From TH5896 sp050748485 (GTDB taxonomy: Archaea; Thermoproteota; Nitrososphaeria; Nitrososphaerales; Nitrososphaeraceae), in the NCBI GenBank assembly GCA_050748485.1, contig JBOGPP010000219.1, forward strand, positions 1 through 6,023: a stretch of 6,023 nucleotides of DNA. The letters run 5' to 3'. The position numbers were made by a program, and so were the translations under genes. Numbering within the stretch: the first letter of the stretch is position 1; every line of letters starts with the position of its first letter. The notes under the pieces were generated by a model. The model did not search any database, was not told where the DNA came from, and saw only the letters and a list, made by a program, of their open reading frames with translations. Shown in pieces: positions 5,904-6,023 of the stretch.

Positions 5904-5911
5904 AATATATT
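5904..5911 (+). promoter_or_regulatory. TATA box of the tRNA-Ser gene
   Basis: AATATATT lies about 29 bases before the first base of the mature tRNA. A transcript starting 25-27 bases downstream (about 5933-5935) would have only a few leader bases. A direct repeat ATCAATATCAAT (5895-5906) overlaps it. The surrounding gap 5792-5936 shows no gene. Confidence 0.45.
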
Positions 5912-5927
5912 GCCTTACCATAAATTT

Positions 5928-5956
5928 CCAGGCTAGGCGGGGGTCGCCTAGCCTGG
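5928..5956. repeat. Perfect 12-bp inverted repeat joining the tRNA 5' flank to its D arm
   Basis: Arms CCAGGCTAGGCG (5928-5939) and CGCCTAGCCTGG (5945-5956) are exact reverse complements around a 5-base spacer, GGGGT. The left arm covers nine flanking bases plus the first three acceptor bases; the right arm covers tRNA position 9 and most of the D arm up to the GG of the D loop. As RNA this hairpin would compete directly with the cloverleaf. Confidence 0.85.
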
Positions 5957-6023
5957 TAGGGCGTGGGATTGCTAATCCCATGTTCGCAAGAACTCGTGGG
6001 TTCGAATCCCACTCCCCGCGCCA
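5937..6023 (+). tRNA. tRNA-Ser (anticodon GCT), reads AGC/AGU
   Basis: A complete class II tRNA folds by hand. The acceptor stem pairs GCGGGGG (5937-5943) with TCCCCGC (6013-6019), including one G-T pair. The D arm is 5946-5962 with the GG of the loop at 5955-5956. The anticodon arm has stem TGGGA/TCCCA (5964-5968, 5976-5980) and loop TTGCTAA, placing GCT at 5971-5973. A long variable arm GTTC-GCAA-GAAC (5982-5993), typical of Ser, is followed by the T arm GTGGG-TTCGAAT-CCCAC (5996-6012). The discriminator is G (6020), the serine identity base, and CCA is encoded in the gene (6021-6023). No intron is present. The window ends exactly at the CCA, so the 3' flank is unseen. Confidence 0.97.

Noticed and set aside
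5928..6023. tRNA gene as an integrated-element attachment site
   Set aside because: No integrase, no repeated tRNA fragment in the window, and the inverted repeat involves the D arm rather than the anticodon or T arm; the 3' flank is out of view.

Overview
This window looks archaeal, most plausibly Nitrososphaerota (Thaumarchaeota) or a relative, although the lineage is an inference. The supporting signs are archaeal-type TATA boxes about 25-28 bases before predicted transcript starts, probable leaderless non-ATG genes, a single-polypeptide siroheme decarboxylase of the archaeal alternative haem pathway, and a class II tRNA-Ser with a G discriminator. The DNA is moderately AT-rich.

Left part (about 1-3091, + strand): four closely packed genes that probably form one transcription unit. 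They encode SufC (the ATPase of Fe-S cluster assembly), a chlorite-dismutase/HemQ-family haem protein, a DUF1802 protein of unknown function, and an aldo/keto reductase. The gaps are 31 bases, 10 bases and 0 bases, and the last two genes have purine-rich ribosome-binding motifs inside the preceding coding sequence.

Middle (3228-4220, - strand): a 330-residue fused siroheme decarboxylase (AhbA/AhbB or NirD/NirL type) that converges on the operon. Databases often label this family Lrp/AsnC regulators. Its promoter region carries a small palindrome. Together with the HemQ-like protein it suggests a mixed haem route: siroheme is decarboxylated by the Ahb enzyme, and the last step (coproheme to haem b) may be carried out by a Cld-fold enzyme rather than the radical-SAM enzyme AhbD. 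SufC fits the same theme of iron cofactor supply.

Right part (4379-6023): three genes I do not recognise. They are an 89-residue basic Cys/His-containing protein (TTG start), a 181-residue protein (GTG start) and a convergent 146-residue protein (TTG start). The last two have TATA-like boxes placed for leaderless transcription. The window ends exactly at the CCA of a tRNA-Ser(GCT) gene. Its 5' flank forms a perfect 12-bp inverted repeat with its own D arm, which is the most unusual non-coding signal here.

No transposon, CRISPR array, phage gene or other clear mobile element was found.
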